Positions 42,906-51,038 of a stretch of DNA of 64,000 bases are shown here, piece after piece. The stretch's first letter is position 1, and every line of letters begins with the position of its first letter. The notes below the pieces were generated by a model. That model was given only the letters and a program-made list of their open reading frames with translations, ran no database searches and was not told where the DNA came from. Source of the stretch: Reyranella sp. (lineage in GTDB: Bacteria > Pseudomonadota > Alphaproteobacteria > Reyranellales > Reyranellaceae). The translations under genes and the position numbers were made by a program. The stretch covers positions 1-64,000 of the forward strand of contig JAUXWB010000328.1 of assembly GCA_030684475.1 (NCBI GenBank). Reading direction: 5' to 3'.

Positions 42906-45456
42906 CGTGCCGCAAGCCGCTCGCTCCACCGGCCTCGTCGTCGGACTGACGATGGTGGTGATGATCGCGGCCGGCGCCATGCTGGCGATAACGCACTCCA
43001 ACTCCGCCGCCAGGCAGCAGCGCCTGATAGTTGGGAACTACGAAACCATGTCGCTGATGCGCGAGACCGTGATTGCGCTGCAGGACGCGGAAATCGGCCA
43101 GCGCAACTATCTGTTGACCGGCGACCTCGCCAACCTGGTGCCCTACGAGCGGGCGCGATTGCGGATCGAGGCCGGCCTGCGGCAGCTCGAAGCCGCCGCC
43201 GCCGCCGACCTGGACGCCACGCGGCACGCCCGGGAGTTCCGCGTCCTCGCCGTCGCGAAGCTCGAATGGCTCACGGGCACGGTGTCTGCCTATCAGCTCT
43301 ATGGACGGGACGCCGCGCTGGCTCTTGCGCGCACCGGCGCTCCCCGCGCGACCATGGACCAGATCCGCAATGTCGGCGACACGTTCATCGAAGGGCAGAG
43401 ACTGCTGCTGGCGCGACGGCTCGCGACGCTGCGTTCGGAGCAGGACAAGTCCGACATCGCCGGTCTTTTGGTGATGGGGGGCGCTTTCATAGGCCTTATT
43501 GCCGGCATGATCGTCATCGTGAGCGGCGCCGGGCGACTGGAGCGCGCCCAGCGCGAACTCATCGCGCGCTCGAGCTTGCTCAGGGCGACCCTCGAAAGTC
43601 TGCAAGATCCCATCTTCGTGATCGACGCCGAGGGGCTCGTCGTGGCGTGGAACGAACCCTTCATCCAGCTTTCTGGTTGGGACCCCATCAGGCACGGCGC
43701 CCTGACACGGGACCTGTTGCTGTCAGAGCGGTCTCCGGCAACGCGCGCCTTGCTCGGGCCGCTGAATCTGGATTCCGAGGCGCCGGACCGTTCGCTGACC
43801 GCCCGCGCCTCCTATGACGGTCGAGAGTATGAGGTCTCGCGCGGCGAGATGTCGGGCGGCGGCGCCGTGGTGCGCTGCGCTGACATTACCGAGAAGCTGC
43901 GGGACGAGGCGGCCCTCCGGCAGGGTCAGAAAATGGAGGCGACCGGCCAGCTTACCGGGGGCATGGCACACGACTTCAACAACATCCTGCAGGTGATCAG
44001 GACCAACCTCGACTTGATGAAGAATGACCTGAGCGGCAATGCCGAGGTGCTGGAACGACTGCAGAGCGCCACAGCGGCGGCGGAGCGAGGCGCACGATTG
44101 ACGCGACAGCTTCTGGCCTTTGCCCGACGGCAACCATTGGCGCCGCAGCCGACCAACGTCGCGCGACTCTTGTCCGATCTTGCCGATCTGCTTCGTCATT
44201 CGCTCGGCGAGCGCATCGCCATCGAGCTGGCGATGGCCGAGGATTCGTGGAATGCGAAGATCGACCCAGGCCAGCTCGAGAACGCGATCCTCAATCTGGC
44301 GCTCAATGCCCGTGACGCGATGCCGGATGGCGGCAGGGTCAAGCTCGAAGTGTCGAATGCGGTCCTTGATCGTCCCTATGCGACGTTGCATCCGGAAGTG
44401 GTCCCTGGGTCCTATGTTCTCGTCGCGGTGAGCGATACCGGGACCGGCATGCCGCCGGAGATCGTCGCGCAGGCCTTCGACCCGTTCTTCACGACCAAGC
44501 GTGACGGCAAGGGGACGGGCCTTGGCCTCAGCATGGTGTATGGCTTCGTCCGTCAATCCAACGGCCACATTCGTATCGACAGTGCGATCGGACAAGGCAC
44601 CAGCGTGAAGCTCTATCTTCCGCGCACGCTCGATCCGGTGGCCGAGAAGGTGGTGGATTCAGTTGCTGCACCGCCCGGCAGGGAGCGTATTCTGGTGGTC
44701 GAGGACCAAGATGACGTGCGGCACGCAGTGGTCGGATTGCTCGAGGGCTGGGGCTATCGCGTCGTCGCTGCAGAGAATCCCGATATGGCGGCTGCCGTAC
44801 TGAACAAGGATTCGGAGTTCGATCTCCTGTTCACCGATGTCGTGATGCCGGGGGCCTTGTCGGTGATGGAGATGGCGGACCTGGCCCAGCGCCTGCGGCC
44901 TGGCATTGTCGTTCTGCTGACCTCTGGTTACGCCAGGGACCTGATCGCCGGATCTGACCGGTCGGACTACGCGATGATCGGCAAGCCCTACAGCAGCGAA
45001 GCGCTGGCCGCGAAGATACAAAGCGCGCTGGCAGCGCGGCGAGTATCACCGCAGCAGCAGGCGATCGTACAACAGGATTCGCCCGAGACCGGTCCGGCCC
45101 GGCGCGTGCTTCTGGTCGAGGATGAGGTCGTCCTTCGCATGTCTGTTTCCGACATGCTGGTCCGTCTGGGCTGCTCGGTCGCGAGCGTCGGCAGCGCGGA
45201 GCAGGCGCTCGACCTGCTGGCTCGTGACGGGTCGTTCGATCTGTTGCTCACCGATCTCGGACTGCCGGGCATGAGCGGGGAGGAACTCGCGGGAGAGGTG
45301 CGTCGTCGCTTCCCGAGGCTACCCGTTGTCATCGCCAGCGGTTACGGCCGGCCCGAGGGGCCGGCGGATAGTCACCAGTTTATCACTAAGCCCTACTCCT
45401 CAATCGACCTGCAGCAGGCACTCGATCACGCCGCTCGGACTGCGTCCGTCGCCTGA
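42898..45456 (+). CDS. CHASE3-PAS hybrid histidine kinase with two receiver domains
   Basis: An 852-residue hybrid kinase. TM1 at residues 12-32, then a CHASE3 sensor ([20 protein letters not shown] near 50) and TM2 near 195-215. A PAS domain follows ([20 protein letters not shown] near 232). The dimerisation/phospho domain is [17 protein letters not shown] (His near 358) and the ATPase has [19 protein letters not shown] near 460, [10 protein letters not shown] and [15 protein letters not shown]. Two C-terminal receivers follow, with acceptors in [10 protein letters not shown] (near 645) and [10 protein letters not shown] (near 783). It is translationally coupled to the PhyR-operon kinase and may phosphorylate or drain the pathway. 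Confidence 0.9.
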   Translation: MASVPQAARSTGLVVGLTMVVMIAAGAMLAITHSNSAARQQRLIVGNYETMSLMRETVIALQDAEIGQRNYLLTGDLANLVPYERARLRIEAGLRQLEAAAAADLDATRHAREFRVLAVAKLEWLTGTVSAYQLYGRDAALALARTGAPRATMDQIRNVGDTFIEGQRLLLARRLATLRSEQDKSDIAGLLVMGGAFIGLIAGMIVIVSGAGRLERAQRELIARSSLLRATLESLQDPIFVIDAEGLVVAWNEPFIQLSGWDPIRHGALTRDLLLSERSPATRALLGPLNLDSEAPDRSLTARASYDGREYEVSRGEMSGGGAVVRCADITEKLRDEAALRQGQKMEATGQLTGGMAHDFNNILQVIRTNLDLMKNDLSGNAEVLERLQSATAAAERGARLTRQLLAFARRQPLAPQPTNVARLLSDLADLLRHSLGERIAIELAMAEDSWNAKIDPGQLENAILNLALNARDAMPDGGRVKLEVSNAVLDRPYATLHPEVVPGSYVLVAVSDTGTGMPPEIVAQAFDPFFTTKRDGKGTGLGLSMVYGFVRQSNGHIRIDSAIGQGTSVKLYLPRTLDPVAEKVVDSVAAPPGRERILVVEDQDDVRHAVVGLLEGWGYRVVAAENPDMAAAVLNKDSEFDLLFTDVVMPGALSVMEMADLAQRLRPGIVVLLTSGYARDLIAGSDRSDYAMIGKPYSSEALAAKIQSALAARRVSPQQQAIVQQDSPETGPARRVLLVEDEVVLRMSVSDMLVRLGCSVASVGSAEQALDLLARDGSFDLLLTDLGLPGMSGEELAGEVRRRFPRLPVVIASGYGRPEGPADSHQFITKPYSSIDLQQALDHAARTASVA

Positions 45457-45472
45457 CTTTCCGACCGGGATG

Positions 45473-45497
45473 GCAACCGCGGGTGCCCTGCGACGTT
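45473..45497 (+). promoter_or_regulatory. sigma-EcfG-like promoter, site 5
   Basis: GCAAC (45473-45477), 16 bases, CGTT (45494-45497), 39 bases before ATG 45537 and 17 bases after the hybrid kinase stop codon. Confidence 0.75.
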
Positions 45498-45536
45498 GCC
45501 TTGGTGAGGTCGCACCATCCAGCGGAGGACGACGAC

Positions 45537-45686
45537 ATGAGCGTCACCACTCGACCCAGACCCGCACGTCCGGTGACTGAGGACAGGACGGGCCGCCGGC
45601 TGTTGGAATGCGAACTTCTGGACCTCTATGCGGCGATCCTGATCGTTGTTCCGGCTGCCATGTTCCTCAGATCGCTCTGGCCTTAG
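45537..45686 (+). CDS. small single-helix membrane protein
   Basis: A 49-residue peptide: a basic, Pro/Arg/Thr-rich N-terminus (MSVTTRPRPARPVTEDRTGR) followed by one membrane helix, LLDLYAAILIVVPAAMFLRS. ATG 45537 has GGAGGACGACGAC upstream. A sigma-EcfG-like promoter precedes it, so it is predicted to be stress induced. No family is recognised. The track's longer ORF (45483) would start within the promoter. Confidence 0.65.
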   Translation: MSVTTRPRPARPVTEDRTGRRLLECELLDLYAAILIVVPAAMFLRSLWP

Positions 45687-45720
45687 CCACGCGGACTGGC
45701 CGCATTTTCCGCCTGCCGGC

Positions 45721-45745
45721 GCAACTTGCGCCCGAGCATGGCGTT
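45721..45745 (+). promoter_or_regulatory. sigma-EcfG-like promoter, site 6
   Basis: GCAAC (45721-45725), 16 bases, CGTT (45742-45745), 52 bases before the exported CsbD-like start at 45798. Confidence 0.75.
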
Positions 45746-45797
45746 GTATGCGCAGAACTTGGAAATTCAATCGAACTCAAGAAAAGGGAGCCCCATC

Positions 45798-46118
45798 ATG
45801 CGTTCACTTGCCATCTTAGCCGTCTGCGCCGTCACCGCGGCTGCGGTGCTGCCGATGACGGTTCATGCCCAGACCACCGGCCAGACCACCGCGCAGACCG
45901 ACGCCAAAACAATCTGGGAGAAGTTCAAGGGCAGTTGGACGACGAGCAAGGGGGCGGTGAAGGAGCAGTGGGGCAAGCTCACCGACGACGATCTCTTGGC
46001 AATCGAAGGGCGCCGCGATCAGCTCATCGGAAAGATTCAGTCCCGCTACGGCATCAGCGAGAGCGAGGCCGAGGCCCAGGTGAGCACTTGGGAACAGCGT
46101 CACTATCGCGACATGTAA
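45798..46118 (+). CDS. CsbD-like protein with signal peptide
   Basis: A 106-residue protein. A clear signal peptide (MRSLAILAVCAVTAAAVLPM to VHAQ) precedes a Thr/Gln-rich linker and a CsbD domain starting WEKFKGSWTTSKGAVKEQWG then KLTDDDLLAIEGRRDQLIGK and IQSRYGISESEAEAQ. The domain closely parallels the cytoplasmic CsbD at 39794. A periplasmic CsbD is unusual because the family is normally cytosolic. AAAGGGAG precedes ATG 45798. The stress promoter lies upstream, and the copy-B exported protein follows after 40 bases, so they may share a transcript. Confidence 0.85.
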   Translation: MRSLAILAVCAVTAAAVLPMTVHAQTTGQTTAQTDAKTIWEKFKGSWTTSKGAVKEQWGKLTDDDLLAIEGRRDQLIGKIQSRYGISESEAEAQVSTWEQRHYRDM

Positions 46119-46158
46119 TCGGCGGATCGATCTTCTTGTCGATCAAAGGAGGATAGTC

Positions 46159-46725
46159 ATGAAGCCAGCAGTTCGTCTTGCTGTCGCTACTGCAAGTGCC
46201 GCTTGGCTGGCCGTGTCGGGCGTGTCGGTTCTGGCGCAGAATGCACCGGGCCAGGTCCAGTTTCGTGATGATCGGACCGGGAAGGTCTGGACCCCGGAGA
46301 CCGTCAGCCAGTACAACAGGGCTGTTCCTTCCGCGCCGACGTCAGTGCAGGACAAGGCGTTTGATCCGCGCAGCCAACTGGTGGTCGTCGAGGGCGTTAC
46401 GGTCCAGAGGCCGCGGGCCAACCTGATGGGTGTTCTCCCCGTCACGGCGGGCCCTAGCGTGCCGATCGTCACCCTCGATGGTGCGTCTCTTCAGGCCGTG
46501 CCGGGCGAGCGCTGGTTGACGGTGATCTATGTTACCAACAACAGTGCCAACATCGTCGACACGGTCGTGGGCTGCGTGTTTACCAATGCCGACCGCAAGG
46601 TCGAGGACACGCGGGTCATTGTTCCTCCGGCTGGTCCGGGCGAACGATGGGGCATGCCGGTCTACGGGCCGCGCGTCGATCTGTTCGTCGATCGGGCGAC
46701 CTGCCGCGTGATTTCCCCGACCTAG
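46159..46725 (+). CDS. exported protein of an unnamed paralogous family (copy B)
   Basis: A 188-residue exported protein, paralogue of the 35968-36543 product. The signal peptide ends VSVLAQ near residue 26. Shared blocks are QFRDDRTGKVWTPETVS, VQRPRANLMGVLPVTAGPSV, VIYVTNNSA and LFVDRATCRVISP, with the same two cysteines. A perfect AAAGGAGG lies before ATG 46159. No promoter was found between it and the exported CsbD-like gene 40 bases upstream, so it is probably in that stress-induced unit. The function is unknown. Confidence 0.75.
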   Translation: MKPAVRLAVATASAAWLAVSGVSVLAQNAPGQVQFRDDRTGKVWTPETVSQYNRAVPSAPTSVQDKAFDPRSQLVVVEGVTVQRPRANLMGVLPVTAGPSVPIVTLDGASLQAVPGERWLTVIYVTNNSANIVDTVVGCVFTNADRKVEDTRVIVPPAGPGERWGMPVYGPRVDLFVDRATCRVISPT

Positions 46726-46808
46726 GCCGGAACCCTCAAGGGTCGCAAGCGCATTGCCGCCTGAAAAGCCTGATATAGTCGTCGTATCCGATGGGAGGTC
46801 GACCGCTA

Positions 46809-47090
46809 ATGGGGACGGTGAGGCACAACGAAGCGCGGAGTCGCTACGAGCTCGACACCGAGCATGGCGTCGCGATCGCGGTCTACAGCCGGCAGGGCGA
46901 CCGGCTGATCTTCAGCCACACCGAAGTGCCGCCCGAGAGCGAGGGCAGGGGCATCGGTTCGCAGCTCGTGCGCTTCGCCCTCGACGATGCCCGCAAGCGC
47001 GGCCTAAAGATCGTGCCGGCTTGCAGCTTCGTGGCCGATTTCGTGTGTCGACATCCGGAATACGAAAGTTCCGGCGATCAGGACGCCTGA
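46809..47090 (+). CDS. GNAT-like N-acetyltransferase (YjdJ-type, short)
   Basis: A 93-residue minimal GNAT domain of the Gcn5-related type found in YjdJ-like proteins. It shows EHGVAIAVYSRQGDRLIFSH, EVPPESEGRGIGSQLVRFAL (acetyl-CoA loop EGRGIGS near residue 48) and KIVPACSFVADFVCRHPEY. Start ATG 46809 has GGAGG ten bases ahead; ATG 46791 is possible. It converges with and overlaps the DUF2177 gene by 13 bases. Substrate unknown. Confidence 0.82.
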   Translation: MGTVRHNEARSRYELDTEHGVAIAVYSRQGDRLIFSHTEVPPESEGRGIGSQLVRFALDDARKRGLKIVPACSFVADFVCRHPEYESSGDQDA

Positions 47091-47485
47091 ACCGACCGCA
47101 CCACGAGGAACGCCGCGAGCGTAGCCGCCGCCGTCGCGGCGGCGCCCCAGACCAGATCGACCAGGCTGACGGCCATCGGCCAGCCGCGCAAGGTGGCGAG
47201 GTTGGTGATGTCGTAGGCCGCGTAGACACAGAAGCCGAAAAGCGCGCCGTAGAACGCGGCGGCGGGCCAGGTGCCGGCGGCCACCGCGGGTGGCACGGCA
47301 AACACGGCGATGCCGGCGGCGTGGATCAGATAGAAAAGAATCGCCACCGACCAGATCGGGCGGTCGAGCAGGAGCTGGCCCAGGCGCGCCTTGTAGAATT
47401 CACGACTGACCAAACCCAGCCACACGGCGTCGAGGACCGCCAACGTAGCGAGGGCCACCAGATAGCCGACCAGAAGCGATTTCAT
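47078..47485 (-). CDS. DUF2177 family membrane protein
   Basis: A 135-residue protein with four membrane helices, matching DUF2177: LVALATLAVLDAVWLGLVSR (helix 1, residues 9-28), WSVAILFYLIHAAGIAVFAV, AAFYGALFGFCVYAAYDITN and LATLRGWPMAVSLVDLVWG. The Asp and Trp/Asn residues within helices are conserved in the family. Its role is unknown. The 3' end overlaps the convergent acetyltransferase gene. Confidence 0.85.
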   Translation of the reverse strand: MKSLLVGYLVALATLAVLDAVWLGLVSREFYKARLGQLLLDRPIWSVAILFYLIHAAGIAVFAVPPAVAAGTWPAAAFYGALFGFCVYAAYDITNLATLRGWPMAVSLVDLVWGAAATAAATLAAFLVVRSVQAS

Positions 47486-47531
47486 CGGCCGTACTGTAGC
47501 CCGATTGCGGCGCCGGCGCTCCTCCCGGCCG

Positions 47532-47660
47532 TCAGTAGACCACGACCCAGGCGAGGCCGAGCGCGAGGGCGGCCGCCGTGGTGGAGATGATCAGAATGCG
47601 GATGATGCGGCCGCTGATGACGCCGCCGCGCGCCTCAACGGGCGTCCGTTCGAGTTCCAT
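47532..47660 (-). CDS. small single-helix membrane protein
   Basis: A 42-residue peptide MELERTPVEARGGVISGRII then a membrane helix RILIISTTAAALALGLAWVV. The TPVEARGGVISGR head is, from memory, a recurrent motif of short alphaproteobacterial membrane peptides without known function. Start ATG 47660; the track's 26-residue extension covers the promoter. A GCAAC-N16-CGTT element lies 37 bases upstream on the same strand. Confidence 0.7.
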   Translation of the reverse strand: MELERTPVEARGGVISGRIIRILIISTTAAALALGLAWVVVY

Positions 47661-47697
47661 GGCGGCTCCGATGGTTGCTTGGGCCGTTCGTTGAATG

Positions 47698-47722
47698 AAC
47701 GCGCCGCAACCCCCGAGGTTGC
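47698..47722 (-). promoter_or_regulatory. sigma-EcfG-like promoter, site 7
   Basis: On the minus strand, GCAAC (47722-47718), 16 bases, CGTT (47701-47698), 37 bases before the 42-residue membrane peptide start. Confidence 0.72.
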
Positions 47723-47807
47723 CGGGACGTTGCCCCATCAGCCTCTACGTAGTGGGCTACCGATGGATCGTGGTCAGCCTGTTTGCGGGTCTCATCCGGC
47801 GGAACTT

Positions 47808-48731
47808 CTAGGCGCGCAAGCGCGTCGCTTCGAAGTGGTCGAGGAGCCGTTCGCGCGCCGCGTTGCCGGCGGTGCGGTCCCAGCAATTGATAATGGCCAC
47901 GCGAAAGCCACCGGGCGGCATGGCATGGCGGTCGGCGGCGACGTCCTCATGAAAGGTGATTTGCAGGCTGGACACGCCAGGCATCCGGGCGATCGTTTGT
48001 CGCAGGGCGACCGGCGGATGGCGGTAGCGCGGTCCGTGCGGCACGAACAGCACGACGCTGTAGCCGGTACGGCGATGCGAGTCGTCGAAGCGCCACTCGC
48101 CCATGACATAGAGACGGACCAGGGCCTCGACCCAGCCCGCGCCGTAGAGGTCCGGCCACTGGTCGGCGAAGCGCAGATGGACCTCGATGATGCGCCCGCC
48201 GATGGTCTCGAGGTTCACCATGCCGGTGTAGCCCGCGAGGTGGCGGCGGCACCAGGCGCCGCACCAACCTTCGACCGCGGGCACGGCACCGGCATGGATT
48301 TCCCAATGGTCGAAGGTGCCGTCGCCGCTGGCCAGGCCGCTGGCGTGGCGCCACCAGCGCGGGTGGCCATCGACGACGGCCACGTCGCTGCTGATGTGAT
48401 CGCCCTCGAGCAGGGTCGACCACATGTGGCCGGGCCGGTAGGCGGCGGCGTAGTCGGCGTCCGAGCGCAGCACGCGGCTGCCGACGCCCATGCCCTTGAG
48501 ATTGTAGATCGGCTTGGAGAACATGGGGTAGCGCGGGGGCGGGACGCCATGCGGCGCGGCGTCGAGGCCCTGGCTCGCCGCCACTGCGAGCTTGTCATAG
48601 ACCCAGCGGTGCGCGGGATTCCACGTCCAGGCGTCGCTGTCCTCAGTCGGAATGAAGATGTCGTCGGGACACGCCGCACTCTCGAAATATTGAGTGCGCC
48701 ACGGGTCGATCTCGCAAATCGGCACTTGCAT
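47808..48731 (-). CDS. uncharacterised ATP-grasp-like protein next to egtBD
   Basis: A 307-residue soluble protein that I cannot place in a named family. ATP-grasp-like features in order are MFSKPIYNLKGMGVGSRVL near residue 70 (lysine and glycine loop), TLLEGDHISSDVAVVDGHPR near 106, and GYTGMVNLETIGGRIIEVHL followed by RF near 168-190. The last resembles the E-x-N/H-x-R metal site. The C-terminal third has FVPHGPRYRHPP and IINCWDRTAGNAARERLLDH. The start is ATG 48731; the track's 91-residue extension lies antisense in egtB. It is divergent from egtB with 98 bases between starts, so a role with ergothioneine is possible but unproven. Confidence 0.65.
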   Translation of the reverse strand: MQVPICEIDPWRTQYFESAACPDDIFIPTEDSDAWTWNPAHRWVYDKLAVAASQGLDAAPHGVPPPRYPMFSKPIYNLKGMGVGSRVLRSDADYAAAYRPGHMWSTLLEGDHISSDVAVVDGHPRWWRHASGLASGDGTFDHWEIHAGAVPAVEGWCGAWCRRHLAGYTGMVNLETIGGRIIEVHLRFADQWPDLYGAGWVEALVRLYVMGEWRFDDSHRRTGYSVVLFVPHGPRYRHPPVALRQTIARMPGVSSLQITFHEDVAADRHAMPPGGFRVAIINCWDRTAGNAARERLLDHFEATRLRA

Positions 48732-48784
48732 CCCTCTGGTCGACAAGTGGAGGCTACGAACAGTGAGTGCGCGACGGGCGTATT

Positions 48785-48811
48785 GCAACCGGCTATCGTC
48801 GGTGGCGTTGC
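48785..48811. promoter_or_regulatory. sigma-EcfG-like promoter, site 8 (egtB; near-palindromic)
   Basis: Forward strand: GCAAC (48785-48789), 16 bases, CGTT (48806-48809), 20 bases before the egtB GTG. Reverse strand: GCAAC (48811-48807), 16 bases, GGTT (48790-48787), 55 bases before the ATP-grasp-like start. One element could therefore serve both divergent genes, with the reverse -10 one base off. Confidence 0.7.
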
Positions 48812-48829
48812 GAGCGGTGCGGAGGTGTC

Positions 48830-50035
48830 GTGTCGAACCAGGTAGCGCAAGCCGTCGAGGCCGAGGGATCGGATTCAGCCGCACGCTTCCTGGCCGTTCG
48901 CGGCCTGACCGAGCAGCTGGCAGCACCACTGTCGCCCGAAGACCAGACCGTCCAGTCGATGCCCGATGCCAGTCCGACCAAATGGCACCTCGCCCACACC
49001 ACATGGTTCTTCGAGACCTTCGTGCTGCGCCCCCACGCGCCAGGCTACCGGGTCTTCGATCCGGCCTGTGGATACCTCTTCAACTCCTACTACGAAGCCG
49101 TCGGCCCGCGTCATCCGCGTCCGCAGCGCGGCCTGATCTCGCGGCCGGGCGTCGGCGAGATCATGGCCTATCGCCGCCACGTCTCCGACGCCATGGTCGA
49201 GCTGCTCGGCCGCGGCGATGACGACGTCGAGACGCTGGTCGAGCTCGGCCTCCATCACGAGCAGCAGCATCAGGAGCTGATCCTGATGGATGCCAAGCAC
49301 ATGCTGTCGCTCAATCCCCTGCGACCGGCCTACCGGCCGGCGCCGCACGCCGTCGTCGCCGATGCCGCGCCACTTGCATGGACCGAGATCGAGGGCGGGC
49401 TGTTCGAGATCGGGCACGAGGGCCAGCAGGGGGGCCAGGGCTTCGCCTTCGACAACGAAGGCCCGCGCCATCGCGTCTGGCTCGAACCCTATGCCCTGGC
49501 GTCGCGTCCGATCAATTGCGCCGAGTATCTCGCCTTCATCGAGGACGGCGGCTATCGCCGGCCGGAGTTCTGGCTGTCGGCGGGATGGGACTGCATCAGA
49601 CAGCAGGGCTGGGAAGCGCCGCTCTACTGGGAGAAGAGGGACGGGCACTGGCACGTGTTCACGCTCTCGGGCCTGCGCGCGCTGCAGCCGTCGGAGCCGG
49701 TGTGTCACGCGAGCGCCTACGAGGCGGCGGCTTTCGCCAAGTGGGCGGGCAAGCGCCTGCCGCGCGAGGCCGAATGGGAGACGGGCGCCCTTGCCGTGCA
49801 GGGCATCGGCGAGGTCTGGGAGTGGACGGCCAGTCCCTACGTCGCCTATCCCGGCTATCGCGAGCCGCCGGGAGCGATCGGCGAATACAACGGCAAGTTC
49901 ATGGCCAACCAGATGGTCCTGCGCGGCGGTTGCAGTGTCACGCCGCCGGGCCATATTCGCACCACCTATCGCAACTTCTTCCCACCGGATGCGCGATGGA
50001 TGTTCGGCGGCATTCGCCTGGCGGAGGACCTTTGA
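48830..50035 (+). CDS. egtB: ergothioneine biosynthesis sulfoxide synthase EgtB
   Basis: Non-haem iron enzyme that joins a thiol donor to trimethyl-histidine with oxygen. Its 401 residues comprise an N-terminal DinB-like four-helix domain and a C-terminal formylglycine-generating-enzyme-like fold. Iron-site histidines are at KWHLAHTTWFFETF (near residue 53) and LGLHHEQQHQELILMDAKH (near 140). The C-terminal domain has KWAGKRLPREAEWE near 302 and MVLRGGCSVTPPGHIRTTYR then NFFPPDARWMFGGIRLA at the end. GTG 48830 follows GGAGG; earlier starts fall in the promoter. egtD overlaps by one base. Confidence 0.93.
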   Translation: MSNQVAQAVEAEGSDSAARFLAVRGLTEQLAAPLSPEDQTVQSMPDASPTKWHLAHTTWFFETFVLRPHAPGYRVFDPACGYLFNSYYEAVGPRHPRPQRGLISRPGVGEIMAYRRHVSDAMVELLGRGDDDVETLVELGLHHEQQHQELILMDAKHMLSLNPLRPAYRPAPHAVVADAAPLAWTEIEGGLFEIGHEGQQGGQGFAFDNEGPRHRVWLEPYALASRPINCAEYLAFIEDGGYRRPEFWLSAGWDCIRQQGWEAPLYWEKRDGHWHVFTLSGLRALQPSEPVCHASAYEAAAFAKWAGKRLPREAEWETGALAVQGIGEVWEWTASPYVAYPGYREPPGAIGEYNGKFMANQMVLRGGCSVTPPGHIRTTYRNFFPPDARWMFGGIRLAEDL

Positions 50036-51018
50036 TGAATGTTTCCCTGCTCGTTCCGGATCGCGCTGAAACCGGCGATCGGGAGGAGTTCGAGCGCGCC
50101 GTGGTGGCCGGTCTCGCGCGGACGCCACGCGCCATTCCACCGAAGTTCCTCTACGACGCGCGCGGCTCCGAGCTGTTCGACGCCATCTGTGAGCTGCCGG
50201 AATATTACCTCACCCGCACCGAGACCGGCATCCTGACGGAGTGCACGGCGGAGCTGGCGCGGCTGGCCGGGCCGGGCTGCACCCTGATCGAGTTCGGCAG
50301 CGGCTCGAGCGTGAAGACACGGCTGCTGCTCGATGCGATGCCCGACCTGGCGGCCTACGTGCCGATCGACATCTCGCGCCAGCATCTCGACGCCACCGCG
50401 GCTCGGTTGCGGCGCGACTATCCAAGACTGCGGGTCGAACCGGTGTGCGCCGACTACATGGCGCTCGATGCGTTGCCAGTCGACTTGAATGGGGGCGACG
50501 TGAACGGCGTGCCGCGTCTCGGCTTCTTTCCCGGCTCGACGATCGGCAACCTCGAACCCGAGGAGGCGACGTCGTTCCTGCGCCGCGCCCGCACCCTGCT
50601 GGGTGATCGCGGCGCCCTGGTGCTGGGTGTCGACCTCAAGAAGGATCCGCAGCGCCTGCACGATGCCTACAACGACTCCGCCGGCGTCACCGCCGCCTTC
50701 ACGCTCAACCTGCTGCGCCGCATGAACCGCGAGTTGGGTGCCACGTTCGACCTGACGGGCTTTGCCCACGACGCCGGGTACGATCCGGTCGAGGGCCGCA
50801 TCGAGATCTATTTCCGCAGCCTGCGACCGCAGACGGTGACAGTGGCCGGCCGGGCCTTCACCTTCGCCGAGGGCGAGCGGGTGCACACCGAGTATTCCTA
50901 CAAGTACGATGATGCCGGCATCGCGGCGCTGGCGCGCAGTGCCGGCTTCACCATCGACCGGACCTGGACCGACCCGGCCCGTCTGTTCGCCGTCGTCTAC
51001 CTGGAAGCAGCACCCTGA
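50035..51018 (+). CDS. egtD: L-histidine N-alpha-methyltransferase EgtD
   Basis: SAM-dependent enzyme converting histidine to hercynine, the first step of ergothioneine synthesis. The 327 residues start IPPKFLYDARGSELFDAICE (near 34). The SAM motif is LIEFGSGSSVKTRLLLDAM near 83, VPIDISRQHLDATAARL near 104 and GFFPGSTIGNLEPEEATSFL near 160. The end RTWTDPARLFAVVYLEA is typical. ATG 50035 shares one base with the egtB stop codon (TGATG). egtB and egtD alone suffice for ergothioneine when a C-S lyase and cysteine or gamma-glutamylcysteine are available elsewhere. Confidence 0.93.
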   Translation: MNVSLLVPDRAETGDREEFERAVVAGLARTPRAIPPKFLYDARGSELFDAICELPEYYLTRTETGILTECTAELARLAGPGCTLIEFGSGSSVKTRLLLDAMPDLAAYVPIDISRQHLDATAARLRRDYPRLRVEPVCADYMALDALPVDLNGGDVNGVPRLGFFPGSTIGNLEPEEATSFLRRARTLLGDRGALVLGVDLKKDPQRLHDAYNDSAGVTAAFTLNLLRRMNRELGATFDLTGFAHDAGYDPVEGRIEIYFRSLRPQTVTVAGRAFTFAEGERVHTEYSYKYDDAGIAALARSAGFTIDRTWTDPARLFAVVYLEAAP

Positions 51019-51038
51019 AGCGCGTGTCTCAAACAGGC

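Noticed and set aside
46729-46753. GGAAC-N16-CGCA ahead of the short GNAT gene
   Set aside because: Perfect -35 but two of four -10 bases are wrong, so not called as a promoter.
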